Source: JANQOH01 sp965242575 (GTDB taxonomy: Bacteria > Pseudomonadota > Alphaproteobacteria > UBA7887). From it: a stretch of DNA of 64,000 bases. Positions 44,527 to 52,542 of the stretch are shown piece after piece (the first letter of the stretch is position 1; each line of letters starts with the position of its first letter). Below the pieces are notes generated by a model, which was given only the letters and a program-made list of their open reading frames with translations, made no database searches and was not told where the DNA came from. The translations under genes were made by a program, and so were the position numbers. The stretch lies in NCBI GenBank assembly GCA_965242575.1, contig OZ251461.1, forward strand, positions 2,108,001 to 2,172,000. Reading direction: 5' to 3'.

Positions 44527-45458
44527 TATGCGGCGCCTTTTCGCTCGAAGATTCCGAGCTCGGCGCGGAAGTCGCCGATCAGGCGCGCCAGGCCCCGGCG
44601 CAGCGGCGTGTTCGCCGTCCAACCCAACAGTTCCCGCGCGCGGGCCGGGTCGCCGTGAAAGCGCGCTACGTCGAACGAACGCGGCGGCGTCCGCGCGATG
44701 GGCGCGCCGGTTCCGGCCAGCTCCACCGCCAGCGCCGCCAGCTCGCCGAGCGAGGTCGACCGGCCCGTGACCAGATGCGCCGGCGGCGGCGCTTCGCCCC
44801 TGTCGAGCCGTCCGACGAGCGCCGCCAATCCGCGAACCGTGTCGTCGATATGGGTGAAGTCGAAAGCGCTGGCCTCGCCTTCGACGCGGAGGAGGCCGCC
44901 GAGCGCGGCGGCCCGGGCGAACGCCGGAACGACCCGGTCGGCGTGGTCGCGAGTCGATCCGTACACGTTGGAAAGCCGCGCGACCGCCGTCCGCAAGCCG
45001 CTGTCCCGGGCCGCCATCGCCAGGCGCTCGCCCTCGACCTTCGTGCGCCCGTAGACGTTGATCGGCCGTAACGGCGCATCTTCGGCGACGGGCAGGCGGT
45101 CCGCTTGCCCGTACGCCTCGCGGCTGCTGGCGAACAGGAGCCACGGACCGCGCGGCGAACGCGCGCGCTCCGCCGACATCGCCGCGATGACGTTGCCGGT
45201 CCCGCCGACATTGGTCGCGAAACAGGCGTCGGGGTCCCGCTCTCCCCACACGACGCGGGAGACGGCGGCCAGATGGACGACGCCGCGGCAACCGGATACG
45301 GCGTCGCGAACGCGGCGCGCGTCCCGCGTGTCGCCTTCCTCGCCGTCCGGCCCCCGAAGGTCCAGCCCCGCGACGCGCGCGCCGTCCGCCTCGAGCGCGT
45401 CGCGGAGAGCGGCGCCGATCAGTCCCTCGGACCCCGTGATCAGTATCCGGCCGTTCAT
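44526..45458 (-). CDS. NAD-dependent epimerase/dehydratase (sugar-nucleotide SDR)
   Basis: 310 residues of extended SDR: ILITGSEGLIGAAL gives the NAD-binding Gly motif, VVHLAAVS the second, SSREAYG the Ser region, and NVYGRTKVEGE the catalytic Tyr-x-x-x-Lys. RLSNVYG and the C-terminal FDVARFHGDPARARELLGW are typical of nucleotide-sugar 4-epimerases and dehydratases. It probably prepares the sugar donor for the glycosyltransferase half of the next protein, whose start codon overlaps its stop. It is the first enzyme gene of the three-gene operon. Confidence 0.88.
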   Translation of the reverse strand: MNGRILITGSEGLIGAALRDALEADGARVAGLDLRGPDGEEGDTRDARRVRDAVSGCRGVVHLAAVSRVVWGERDPDACFATNVGGTGNVIAAMSAERARSPRGPWLLFASSREAYGQADRLPVAEDAPLRPINVYGRTKVEGERLAMAARDSGLRTAVARLSNVYGSTRDHADRVVPAFARAAALGGLLRVEGEASAFDFTHIDDTVRGLAALVGRLDRGEAPPPAHLVTGRSTSLGELAALAVELAGTGAPIARTPPRSFDVARFHGDPARARELLGWTANTPLRRGLARLIGDFRAELGIFERKGAA

Positions 45459-45475
45459 GCCGCCGTCCGATGCCC

Positions 45476-45501
45476 CCGGGGACGCCGCGAGGCGCCCCCG
45501 G
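45476..45501 (-). terminator. Hairpin between the 59-residue gene and the epimerase gene
   Basis: An 11-bp GC-rich stem (one G-U pair on the minus-strand RNA) with a 4-base loop. It lies after the stop at 45518 and before the epimerase ATG at 45458. No U-run follows, so it may attenuate rather than stop transcription. Confidence 0.35.
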
Positions 45502-45517
45502 GGAGTCGGGTTACGGC

Positions 45518-45697
45518 CTACCGCTTCCCGGAGTCTCGCCCCTTCGGAGCGTTACCGGGATTCGAAGGCTTGGAGGCCGGGTGGTTCGGGTTCATCTGGT
45601 TGGCCCGATTGTCGCCCGCGGCCTTACCCAGCGGATCCTGCGGGTTCAGCTGCTGAGAGTGGTGGTCAAGCGCCGCCTTGTCAGTGGGTTTCCCCAT
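45518..45697 (-). CDS. Small polar protein with Asn/Pro-rich motif
   Basis: 59 residues with no hydrophobic segment, rich in Asn, Gln, Pro, Lys and His. The centre reads DNRANQMNPNHPA, a motif I recall from short uncharacterised alphaproteobacterial proteins; the C-terminus is basic (GRDSGKR). GAGGAG lies about eight bases before the ATG at 45697, and a good promoter lies at 45838-45810. It is encoded 59 bp upstream of the epimerase on the same strand, so it could be the first gene of that operon or an independent small stress protein. Confidence 0.65.
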   Translation of the reverse strand: MGKPTDKAALDHHSQQLNPQDPLGKAAGDNRANQMNPNHPASKPSNPGNAPKGRDSGKR

Positions 45698-45809
45698 GAT
45701 ACTGCTCCTCTGGTTGGTAGCGGACGGACCTTCGATCCCTCCGATCAGAGGGAGCACTTGAGGTAGGTGCCTGCCTTCTGCAGTCTCGGTCTTTCCACCG
45801 TGGAGGCGA

Positions 45810-45838
45810 TCCATAAACCGGCGCGCATGGCGTGTCAA
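45810..45838 (-). promoter_or_regulatory. Promoter upstream of the 59-residue gene
   Basis: On the minus strand, a perfect TTGACA (45838-45833), 17 bp of spacer and TATGGA (45815-45810). The start codon is about 110 bases downstream. It could also drive the epimerase - radical SAM - methyltransferase operon. Confidence 0.55.
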
Positions 45839-45914
45839 CCCCTCGCATGGCGTCCACGGAGCGCGGAGGCGCCCGAGGCGCCGCGGCCGCTGGTCCGCGC
45901 GGCGCCGCCCGCCA

Positions 45915-45944
45915 TTGCCGCCGCCGCCCGCCGTCCCGTATAGA
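45915..45944 (+). promoter_or_regulatory. Promoter of proS
   Basis: TTGCCG, an 18-bp spacer and TATAGA on the plus strand, ending 49 bases before the proS ATG. Confidence 0.5.
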
Positions 45945-45993
45945 TTGCGGCGGCCCGCGCCGTGGACGGGCCGTGGAACGGAGACCTGCCGGC

Positions 45994-47334
45994 ATGGCGA
46001 ACGCGCCCGTCGCGCGGATGTCGCGCTACTTCCTGCCGACGTTGAAGGAGGACCCGGCCGAGGCGCGGACCGCCTCGCACCGGCTCATGCTGCGCGCCGG
46101 GGCGATCCGCCAGTCGAGCGCCGGAATCTACAGCTGGCTGCCGCTCGGCCACGCCGCGCTGCGCAACGTCGAGCGCATCGTCCGCGAGGAGATGGACGCC
46201 GCAGGATGCCAGGAGATCCTCATGCCCGCCGTCCAGCCCGCCGAACTCTGGCGCGAAAGCGGGCGCTACGACGATTACGGGCGCGAGATGCTCCGCATAA
46301 CCGACCGCCACGGCCGCGACATGCTGTTCGGCCCCACCCACGAGGAGGTGGTGACGGATATCTTCCGCGGCGCGGTCCGCAGCTACCGCGACCTGCCGAA
46401 GAACCTGTACCAGATCCAATGGAAGTTCCGCGACGAGGTCCGGCCCCGCTTCGGCGTGATGCGCGGGCGCGAATTCCTGATGAAGGACAACTACTCCTTC
46501 GATCTCGACAGGGCCGGCGCGCGGCGCTCCTACAACCGCATGTTCGTCGCTTATCTGCGCACCTTCGCGCGAATGGGGCTGGAGGCCGTGCCGATGCGCG
46601 CCGACGCCGGGCCCATAGGTGGCGACATGAGCCACGAATTCGCCATCCTCGCCGACACCGGCGAGAGCGCCGTCCATTGCGATTCGCGCCTGCTCGAGCT
46701 CGGCGCGCCCGAAGACGTCGACTACGCGGCCGACCTGCAACCCGTGGTCGACCGCTACACCGCCTTCTACGCGGCGGCGGACGACCGCCACGACGCGGCG
46801 GCGTTCGCAGCCCTGCCGCCCGAACGCCGCACCCGCGCGCGCGGCGTCGAGGTGGGCCACATCTTCTATTTCGGAACCAAATACTCCGAGGCGATGGGCG
46901 CCCGCGTCGCCGGCCCGGACGGGGAGCCGGTCGCCGTCGAGATGGGCTCCTACGGCATCGGCGTCTCCCGGCTGGTCGGCGCGATTATCGAGGCGAGCCA
47001 CGACGAAGCGGGGATAATCTGGCCCGCAAGCGTCGCGCCCTTCTGCGTCGCGCTGGTCAATCTCAAGCAGGACGACGCCGACTGCGCGCGGGTCTGCGAG
47101 GAGCTGGCGGCGCGCCTGTCGACCGCCGGCGCGAGCGTCCTCTACGACGACCGCCGCGAGCGCGCCGGGGTGAAACTCGCCGCCGCCGATCTGGTCGGCC
47201 TGCCCTGGCGGCTGGTGGTCGGGCCGCGCGGGCTGCGCGACGGCGCGGTCGAACTCAAGCCGCGCGCCGGCGGGCGGGCGGAGAGCCTGTCCCCCGGCGC
47301 CGCCGTCGCGCGCCTCGCCGGCCGGGCCGGCTGA
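45994..47334 (+). CDS. proS: Proline--tRNA ligase, short form
   Basis: 446 residues, class II aminoacyl-tRNA synthetase charging tRNA-Pro. Class II motifs are visible: motif 1 around YSWLPLGHAALRNVERIVREEMD, motif 2 FRDEVRPRFGVMRGREFLMKD and motif 3 MGSYGIGVSRLVGA. The C-terminal anticodon-binding domain begins near APFCVALVNLKQDD. Residues between motifs 2 and 3 are short: the ~180-residue editing insertion of the E. coli type is absent, as is normal in alphaproteobacteria. MSRYFLP at 46018 is an alternative start. lolC begins 16 bp after the stop. Confidence 0.95.
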   Translation: MANAPVARMSRYFLPTLKEDPAEARTASHRLMLRAGAIRQSSAGIYSWLPLGHAALRNVERIVREEMDAAGCQEILMPAVQPAELWRESGRYDDYGREMLRITDRHGRDMLFGPTHEEVVTDIFRGAVRSYRDLPKNLYQIQWKFRDEVRPRFGVMRGREFLMKDNYSFDLDRAGARRSYNRMFVAYLRTFARMGLEAVPMRADAGPIGGDMSHEFAILADTGESAVHCDSRLLELGAPEDVDYAADLQPVVDRYTAFYAAADDRHDAAAFAALPPERRTRARGVEVGHIFYFGTKYSEAMGARVAGPDGEPVAVEMGSYGIGVSRLVGAIIEASHDEAGIIWPASVAPFCVALVNLKQDDADCARVCEELAARLSTAGASVLYDDRRERAGVKLAAADLVGLPWRLVVGPRGLRDGAVELKPRAGGRAESLSPGAAVARLAGRAG

Positions 47335-47350
47335 CCGGGTCGACTGGAAC

Positions 47351-48604
47351 GTGTTCTCCGGCTTCGAACGCTGGATCGCTTGGCGCTACCTCCGGGCGCG
47401 GCGGCGCGAGGGGTTCATTTCGGTGGTCGCCGGCTTTTCGCTGGTGGGCATCGCGCTCGGCGTGGGCGTGCTGATCGTCGTGATGTCGGTGATGAACGGC
47501 TTTCGCGCCGAGCTCCTGGGGCGCCTGCTCGGCATCAACGGCCATTTCACCGTTTACGCCGCGCGCGCCGGGGAGGGGATCCCCGACTACCGCGCGCTCG
47601 CCGATGACGTCCTGGCGCTCGATCGGGTCTCGCAGGTCACGCCGCTGATCGAATCGCCGGTAATGATCGTCGGCGCCCGCGGCGCCGGCGGCGCGCTCGT
47701 CCGCGGCGCGGCGGCGGAGGACCTGGCCGCGCGGGCGCTCATCGCCGAGGGCGTGAGCCCGCCCGGCGCGCTGGCGCGCCTCGCCGAGGAGGACGGCATC
47801 CTCGTCGGCGCCCGGCTGGCGCGCGAGATCGGCGCGGCGGCGGGCGGCTCCGCCACCCTGGTCGCGCCGGCGAGCCGCCCCACCGTCGTCGGCCACATTC
47901 CGCGCGCCCGCGCCTACCCGGTGTTGGGCACCTTCGAACTCGGCATGTCGGAATACGACGGCCTGCTCGTGCTGATGCCGCTGCGCCTCGCCCAGCGGCA
48001 TTTCGACCTGCCGGAGCGCGTGAACCGGATCGAGGCGTTCATCGACGACCCCGAGGCCGCCGAGGCGGCCGCCCGCGCCGCGTCGGCGGCGGCGGCCGGG
48101 CGCGGCGCCGCCTCGCCGTGGCAGGCGCGGTTCAGCCATCTGCGCAACGCGCTGGCGGTCGAGAGCAACGTCATGTTCCTCATCCTGACGCTGATCGTCC
48201 TCATCGCCGCGTTCAACATCGTCGCCAGCTTGGTGATGCTGGTCCACGACAAGGGGAAGGGGATCGCCATCCTGCGGACGATGGGCGCGCCGCGCGCGGC
48301 GGTCATGCGGATCTTCGTGCTGACCGGCGCGGCCATCGGCGTCGCCGGGACCGCCATCGGCGTCGCCCTGGGCCTCGCCTTCACCGCCAACATCCAGGAG
48401 ATCCAGGACTTCGTGGAGCGCGCGCTGGGCGCAGAGACCTTCGCGCCCGAAATCTATTACCTGGCGCGCCTGCCGGCGGTCATCGACCCGGCCGAAGTGG
48501 CCATGATCGGCGTCATGAGCCTCGTCCTGTCGCTCCTCGCGACCCTGTATCCGGCGTGGCGCGCGGCGCGCCTCGATCCGGTGGAGGCGCTGCGCCATGA
48601 GTGA
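47351..48604 (+). CDS. lolC: Lipoprotein-releasing system permease LolC/LolE family
   Basis: 417 residues, starting at a GTG. FERWIAWRYLRARRREGFISV precedes the first membrane helix, followed by a large periplasmic domain and three C-terminal helices (LILTLIVLIAAFNIVASLVMLV and others) with DKGKGIAILRTMGAP between. With LolD it extracts outer-membrane lipoproteins from the inner membrane and hands them to LolA. Alphaproteobacteria often carry one hybrid LolC/E permease acting as a homodimer; only one is present here. It overlaps lolD by 8 bp. Confidence 0.93.
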   Translation: MFSGFERWIAWRYLRARRREGFISVVAGFSLVGIALGVGVLIVVMSVMNGFRAELLGRLLGINGHFTVYAARAGEGIPDYRALADDVLALDRVSQVTPLIESPVMIVGARGAGGALVRGAAAEDLAARALIAEGVSPPGALARLAEEDGILVGARLAREIGAAAGGSATLVAPASRPTVVGHIPRARAYPVLGTFELGMSEYDGLLVLMPLRLAQRHFDLPERVNRIEAFIDDPEAAEAAARAASAAAAGRGAASPWQARFSHLRNALAVESNVMFLILTLIVLIAAFNIVASLVMLVHDKGKGIAILRTMGAPRAAVMRIFVLTGAAIGVAGTAIGVALGLAFTANIQEIQDFVERALGAETFAPEIYYLARLPAVIDPAEVAMIGVMSLVLSLLATLYPAWRAARLDPVEALRHE

Positions 48605-49283
48605 CCGCCCGGCGCTGCGCCTCGCCGGCGTTTGGCGCGGTTTCGACCAGGGCGGGCGCCGGCTCGAGATCCTGCGCGGCGCGGCGCTCGCCGTCGCGCC
48701 GGGAGAGGTCGTGGCCCTCGTCGGCCCGTCGGGGTCGGGGAAGTCCACCCTGCTGCACATCGCCGGGCTGCTCGAACGCCCCGACGGCGGCGAGGTCGAG
48801 GTCGCCGGGCGCCGCTGCGCGGGGTTGACCGACCGGGAGCGCACCGCGGTCCGCCGCGACCGCCTCGGCTTCGTCTATCAGTTCCACCACCTGCTGCCGG
48901 AGTTCTCGGCGGAGGAGAACGTGATGCTGCCGCGGATGGCGGCGCGGCGCGGCCGCCGCGAGGCGCGCGACCGCGCCCGGACCTTGCTCGACCGGGTGGG
49001 CCTCGCCGACCGGCGCGGCCATCGTCCGGGCCAGTTGTCGGGCGGGGAGCAGCAGCGCGTCGCCGTGGTCCGCGCGCTGGCCAACCGGCCGCAGGTCCTG
49101 CTCGCCGACGAGCCGACCGGCAATCTGGACCCGGAGACGTCGGACCGGGTGTTCGCCGAACTGCTCCGTCTGGCGCGCGAGGATGGCCTGGCGGCGCTGG
49201 TGGCGACCCACAATGCGGACATCGCGCGCCGCGCCGACCGCGCCGTCACGCTGCGCGAGGGGCGCATCGCGGCGGCGGATTGA
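48597..49283 (+). CDS. lolD: Lipoprotein-releasing system ATPase LolD
   Basis: 228 residues of MacB/LolD-type ABC ATPase: Walker A VGPSGSGKSTLLHIAG, Q-loop FVYQFHHLLPEFSAEENV (the LolD hallmark), signature LSGGEQQR, Walker B VLLADEPTGNLD and H-loop ATHN. It powers LolC. The ATG at 48597 lies inside the end of lolC, so translation is coupled. The following 220 bases hold no gene I can recognise. Confidence 0.95.
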   Translation: MSDRPALRLAGVWRGFDQGGRRLEILRGAALAVAPGEVVALVGPSGSGKSTLLHIAGLLERPDGGEVEVAGRRCAGLTDRERTAVRRDRLGFVYQFHHLLPEFSAEENVMLPRMAARRGRREARDRARTLLDRVGLADRRGHRPGQLSGGEQQRVAVVRALANRPQVLLADEPTGNLDPETSDRVFAELLRLAREDGLAALVATHNADIARRADRAVTLREGRIAAAD

Positions 49284-49507
49284 GCGCCGCTGCTTCCCGC
49301 CGCAAATTAGCGGCACAGGCATGAGAAAATCCCGACCCCGGGGTTACACGCGCGCGTGCGGGCTTGGACGCGGCGCTATGGCCGCGCCCCGAACGCCTCC
49401 GCGCCCTAGCGCCCCCTACTGCGAAGCCCGCGCTGCTATGTGCGGCCGTATGCGCGCATGAAAAGGGTGCGGCCCGTGAAGACCGCGCCCCTTCGTTCGT
49501 GCGCGCG

Positions 49508-49759
49508 CTACTCTTCGACGCACGCATACAAGTGTTCCTCAACGAAGTCTCTCACTTTCCGGTAACTTATGGGCTTCGGAACGCGCCCATGCATAGCACA
49601 ACCGCGCCGCGCCGCCGCTAAGATTTCGGTTTCGTCGGTTGGCCACTCGACTTGCACGATAACCTTGTCCGTTTCAAGATCGGATATGACAGCGCCGCCG
49701 CAAGCGGTAAGCGCGAACAGCGCCAGCATGGTACACACGAGTCGCATGGTGGTGTTCAT
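49508..49759 (-). CDS. Small lipoprotein of unknown function
   Basis: 83 residues. A signal peptide ends in LTAC followed by Gly-Gly; the mature part is short, with an acidic middle (DLETDKVIVQVEWPTDETE) and three further Cys. GAAGGG lies seven bases before the ATG at 49759. Its leader (ALFALTACGG) is almost the same as that of the larger lipoprotein just upstream on the same strand, which suggests related export. Composition is less GC-rich than the core genes. Function unknown. Confidence 0.65.
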   Translation of the reverse strand: MNTTMRLVCTMLALFALTACGGAVISDLETDKVIVQVEWPTDETEILAAARRGCAMHGRVPKPISYRKVRDFVEEHLYACVEE

Positions 49760-49782
49760 AGTCTTTCCCTTCGTTCGGTTGT

Positions 49783-49807
49783 GGGCCGGAGCATGATGCT
49801 CCGGCCC
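49783..49807. terminator. Perfect 12-bp hairpin between two lipoprotein genes
   Basis: GGGCCGGAGCAT, one base, and its exact complement. On the plus strand GTTTTC follows; on the minus strand, the direction of both flanking genes, no T-run follows. It may be a terminator or processing site for the upstream gene that ends at 49830. Confidence 0.5.
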
Positions 49808-49829
49808 GTTTTCGGTTGGCGTTGCGGTG

Positions 49830-50957
49830 CTAGGGATTTACGTAGTTGTCAACGACATTCTGATAAGCCGCTTGCACTTCGACTCCCGCGCTGTTGTCGT
49901 AAGATTCGACGCCGTAGATGGCAACCGGAGCGTTGTTGGTGGGGCTTGTCCGGGTTAGGCTTCCCGCGCCGTCGCTATCTTGCCATTGCCAACCGGTAAG
50001 ATCGCGCGTGAAGACTGGCGAATCGAGGCGCGTTCCCGGAAATTCGAAGTCGAACGCCAACCTACTATTGAGAACGCTGAGCGCGATGTCTACGCTCCCG
50101 AAGGTTGGCGAGCGATCACCAGCAATAGCGCCCCACGCTAGGCTGGTGTTCGTGAAGGTAAGCGTATCGGGAACGAAGGACGGAAACACGGCATTGATGG
50201 GCATGTCATTTCCGCCTCTGTAGTAGGAGATAGATATGTCCGCGCCGTCCCAAGCAACGGAAAGATTACCATCGCTGGAGTCGAAACTCCAATCGATAGG
50301 TTCCGGCGGCGGCGGCGGTAAGGGTTGCGGCGAAGTCGGATCGGTATTACTATATCCACCCGAGATCTGCCCGAAATATGTCGTATTGACTTCCTCCCCG
50401 GCGTGATTGTCGTAAGATTCGACTCCGTAGATGCCAGCAGGAGTGTTGTTAGTGGCGCTTCTCCTGATTAGGCTTCCCCTTCCTTCGCTATCTTGCCATT
50501 GCCAACCCGTAAGAGTGCGCCTTACGTTGTGGATAGGTTCTTCTGCCCCGAAATAGGGATTAAGGCGCGTTCCGGGAAACTGGAAGGAGAACCAAAGCTC
50601 ACGCTCGGGGACTTCAATCCAAATATCCACTTCCCCTTGCGTTAGCGCGCGATCACCAGCAATAGCGCCCAAAGCCAGACCGTTCTCAAAGACAAGCCTA
50701 TCGGGAACGGGGGAGGGGAGCGCGGCGTTGCTTGGCATGTCGTAACTACCGCCCCTGTATCCGTAAGACATGGCCATGCCATCCCATTCAACAGAGAAGT
50801 GGCCATCTTCGGACCGATACCGCCAATCGACAGGTTCCGATGCGCCCGGTTGCGTTCGTGCCGCCGTGTTACCGCCGCCACCACCGCCCCCTCCGCCGCA
50901 TGCGGTAAGCGCGAACAGCGCCACGACGGCGAAGGCGGCTTGTATGCTGGTTTTCAT
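49830..50957 (-). CDS. Surface lipoprotein with two tandem homologous domains
   Basis: 375 residues. The lipobox LTAC is followed by nine Gly, a tether like that of Slam-exported surface lipoproteins (TbpB, NHBA). Two homologous domains of ~165 residues follow, split by a Pro-rich linker (SPQPLPPPPPEP). Each carries, in order, a WDG motif with YRGG-x-DMP (first copy YRGGSYDMP), a VPD-x-L segment, GAIAGDR, FPGTRL, LTGWQWQDS, GSL and IYGVESYDN, with a final Tyr-rich strand resembling small lipoprotein beta barrels. I do not recognise the family by name. GGAAGG lies about eight bases before the ATG at 50957. The gene is less GC-rich than the chromosome core. Confidence 0.7.
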   Translation of the reverse strand: MKTSIQAAFAVVALFALTACGGGGGGGGGNTAARTQPGASEPVDWRYRSEDGHFSVEWDGMAMSYGYRGGSYDMPSNAALPSPVPDRLVFENGLALGAIAGDRALTQGEVDIWIEVPERELWFSFQFPGTRLNPYFGAEEPIHNVRRTLTGWQWQDSEGRGSLIRRSATNNTPAGIYGVESYDNHAGEEVNTTYFGQISGGYSNTDPTSPQPLPPPPPEPIDWSFDSSDGNLSVAWDGADISISYYRGGNDMPINAVFPSFVPDTLTFTNTSLAWGAIAGDRSPTFGSVDIALSVLNSRLAFDFEFPGTRLDSPVFTRDLTGWQWQDSDGAGSLTRTSPTNNAPVAIYGVESYDNSAGVEVQAAYQNVVDNYVNP

Positions 50958-51842
50958 GGAGGTTTCCTTCCTGTGGTGGCGGGCGCGCCCATCGCGCGCC
51001 GCGAGGCCCACGCGTCGGCAAGGCGGCGTTTGTCGATGAGAGTCGTCTTGCCGTCCGCTATCGCGGGACGAACCGGTTTCCGTCGGCGGAGCGGCAGGCG
51101 AAGGCTGGGCGCAGCTCGCCGTCGAGCGGACGGCGTTCGCGTGTGTCGTGGATGGCGCGGCCTGTCGAGCCGCTGGAGAGCCCACTGCCGGCGCAAAGCC
51201 GGGGACCGCAACCTGCCGGTTGTGGCCGGCCGGTCGTCGGCCCGGGCGCGATAGGCGGCGTTGGCGCAGTCCGGGCTTCGCGAACTGTCCGCCCGCCGGA
51301 ATCGAAACGCCGCCGGGAACGGCGGCGCATAACCGGACGGTCGACGCGGAACGACGGCGCGCGTCGTCGCGGCCGCCGCTTAATTCCGCGTTAAGTGCGG
51401 GGGGGGGGGGGGGGGGGCGAAGCGAGTCATGGGCCGCATTCTCGCCGGGGACAGGGGCCTGTCAAGGGGGGTCACGCGAAAAAATTTCGCGGGCGCGAAT
51501 TTCGCCATTCGTTCCCGAACGCCTCGCGCGCGCGCGTCCGGCGGTTCGGGCGGCGGGATCGCCCGCCGATTCACCGGTCCCCTCCAGCCTTCACTCTGTC
51601 GGCGGCGGCAATTCGCCCTCGCGGGCGAAGGTCGCGAGGACCCGGTCCGCCTCATCGAATCCCCCGGCGCAACGGCGAGCGACACGATCTGGCCGGGCCC
51701 CGGGGGACGGCAGGAGGCGCGGCATGTCGGGCGAAGTCTTCTCCGGCGTCCGCGCCGGGATTCCTTCGCGCGCTCAAGGGCAGGGACGGGCGGCGGCGCG
51801 GGCCGCCGGCAAAGGGGCGCTACGTGTTGCGATCGGGCCGGC
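50958..51842. other. 885-bp stretch without a recognisable gene
   Basis: I find no convincing protein on either strand. It holds a 19-nt G tract (51399-51417), a short AT-containing palindrome near 51476 (CGCGAAAAAATTTCGCG), and one 44-codon minus-strand frame (51725-51591, ending in FAREGELPPPTE) that could be the tail of a decayed gene. The rest is GC-rich with no repeats I can see. Confidence 0.45.
51399..51417 (+). repeat. Poly-G tract (19 nt)
   Basis: Nineteen consecutive G. Such tracts change length by slipped-strand mispairing or are sequencing and assembly trouble spots. It is not inside a recognised gene; the nearest starts are 440 bp away (lipoprotein, minus) and more than 1 kb away (Rpn nuclease, plus). 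Confidence 0.8.
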
Positions 51843-52244
51843 CTATGCGGGCGGCGTGTTCGGGGCTGTCCGTTCGAGCAACGCTTGCAGGCTTGCGACG
51901 GCGGCGTTGAGCGCCTGGCGTTGTTCGGCCTGTCCCTCGATAAGCGCGTCGAGGCGGCGGCTTTGTTCGGAGAGCGCCGCCATGTTCTCGGCGTGGCGCT
52001 GGTCGGCGGCGCGGGTTTGGGCTTCGGCGCGGCGTTCGGCGGCGAGGGCTTGCGCGTCGGCCCGGTGCGTGCGTTCGCGGTTGGCGCGGACTATTTTGCG
52101 GATGCCCCATGCGACGATTGCGCATTGCGCGGCGCCGACGAAGGCGGACACGGCAAGCGCGATCCCGGCGATCCAGTTGGCCCAGTGCCGCGCGGCGAGC
52201 GTCGCGGTCTGGTAATCGAGGCTGGCGATCTCGAATTCGGACAT
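51843..52244 (-). CDS. Membrane-anchored coiled-coil protein
   Basis: 133 residues: an N-terminal amphipathic segment, one membrane helix (WIAGIALAVSAFVGAAQCAIVAWGI), then a long Ala/Arg/Glu/Gln coiled coil (NRERTHRADAQALAAERRAE and on) to the C-terminus. There is no known domain. The layout mirrors the protein at 26122-26652, and the promoter has the same TTGCGC-18-TATCGT form as the gene at 59101-59418; the two upstream regions are nearly identical over about 38 bp. I chose the start at 52244 because an upstream ATG at 52292 lies inside the -10 region. Confidence 0.65.
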   Translation of the reverse strand: MSEFEIASLDYQTATLAARHWANWIAGIALAVSAFVGAAQCAIVAWGIRKIVRANRERTHRADAQALAAERRAEAQTRAADQRHAENMAALSEQSRRLDALIEGQAEQRQALNAAVASLQALLERTAPNTPPA

Positions 52245-52296
52245 GGCGGGTTCCCCGGATGGCGCACGGGCGCGTCCGAGCGCGTCGAGCACGGCG

Positions 52297-52326
52297 ACGA
52301 TACCCCGGCTCGGCGGCGCGGCGCAA
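52297..52326 (-). promoter_or_regulatory. Promoter of the coiled-coil gene at 51843-52244
   Basis: On the minus strand, TTGCGC (52326-52321), 18 bp of spacer and TATCGT (52302-52297). The surrounding ~38 bp match the promoter at 59463-59492. Confidence 0.55.
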
Positions 52327-52542
52327 GCGCGGAGCCGTCCGGAGCGGTCTTACCCGGTCTTGCGCGTTCCGGCGCGCGCATGGGGGGAGCCCATGAGGGA
52401 ACGGTCTTGCGCTGTGCGGGCTAATTCGTTGCAATTACGGGCGCTTTTTTGCGTTGGTTTGGCGGAGGCGCCGTGTTGCGGCGCGCGGCGGCGTGAAACG
52501 CGCTAAACCGCAGACTGGCGGGGGCGAACGGGCGAGGCTGCG

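Noticed and set aside
51395..51910. Coding frames beginning in the poly-G tract
   Set aside because: No motif, poly-Gly or poly-Pro starts created by the homopolymer, and no ribosome site.
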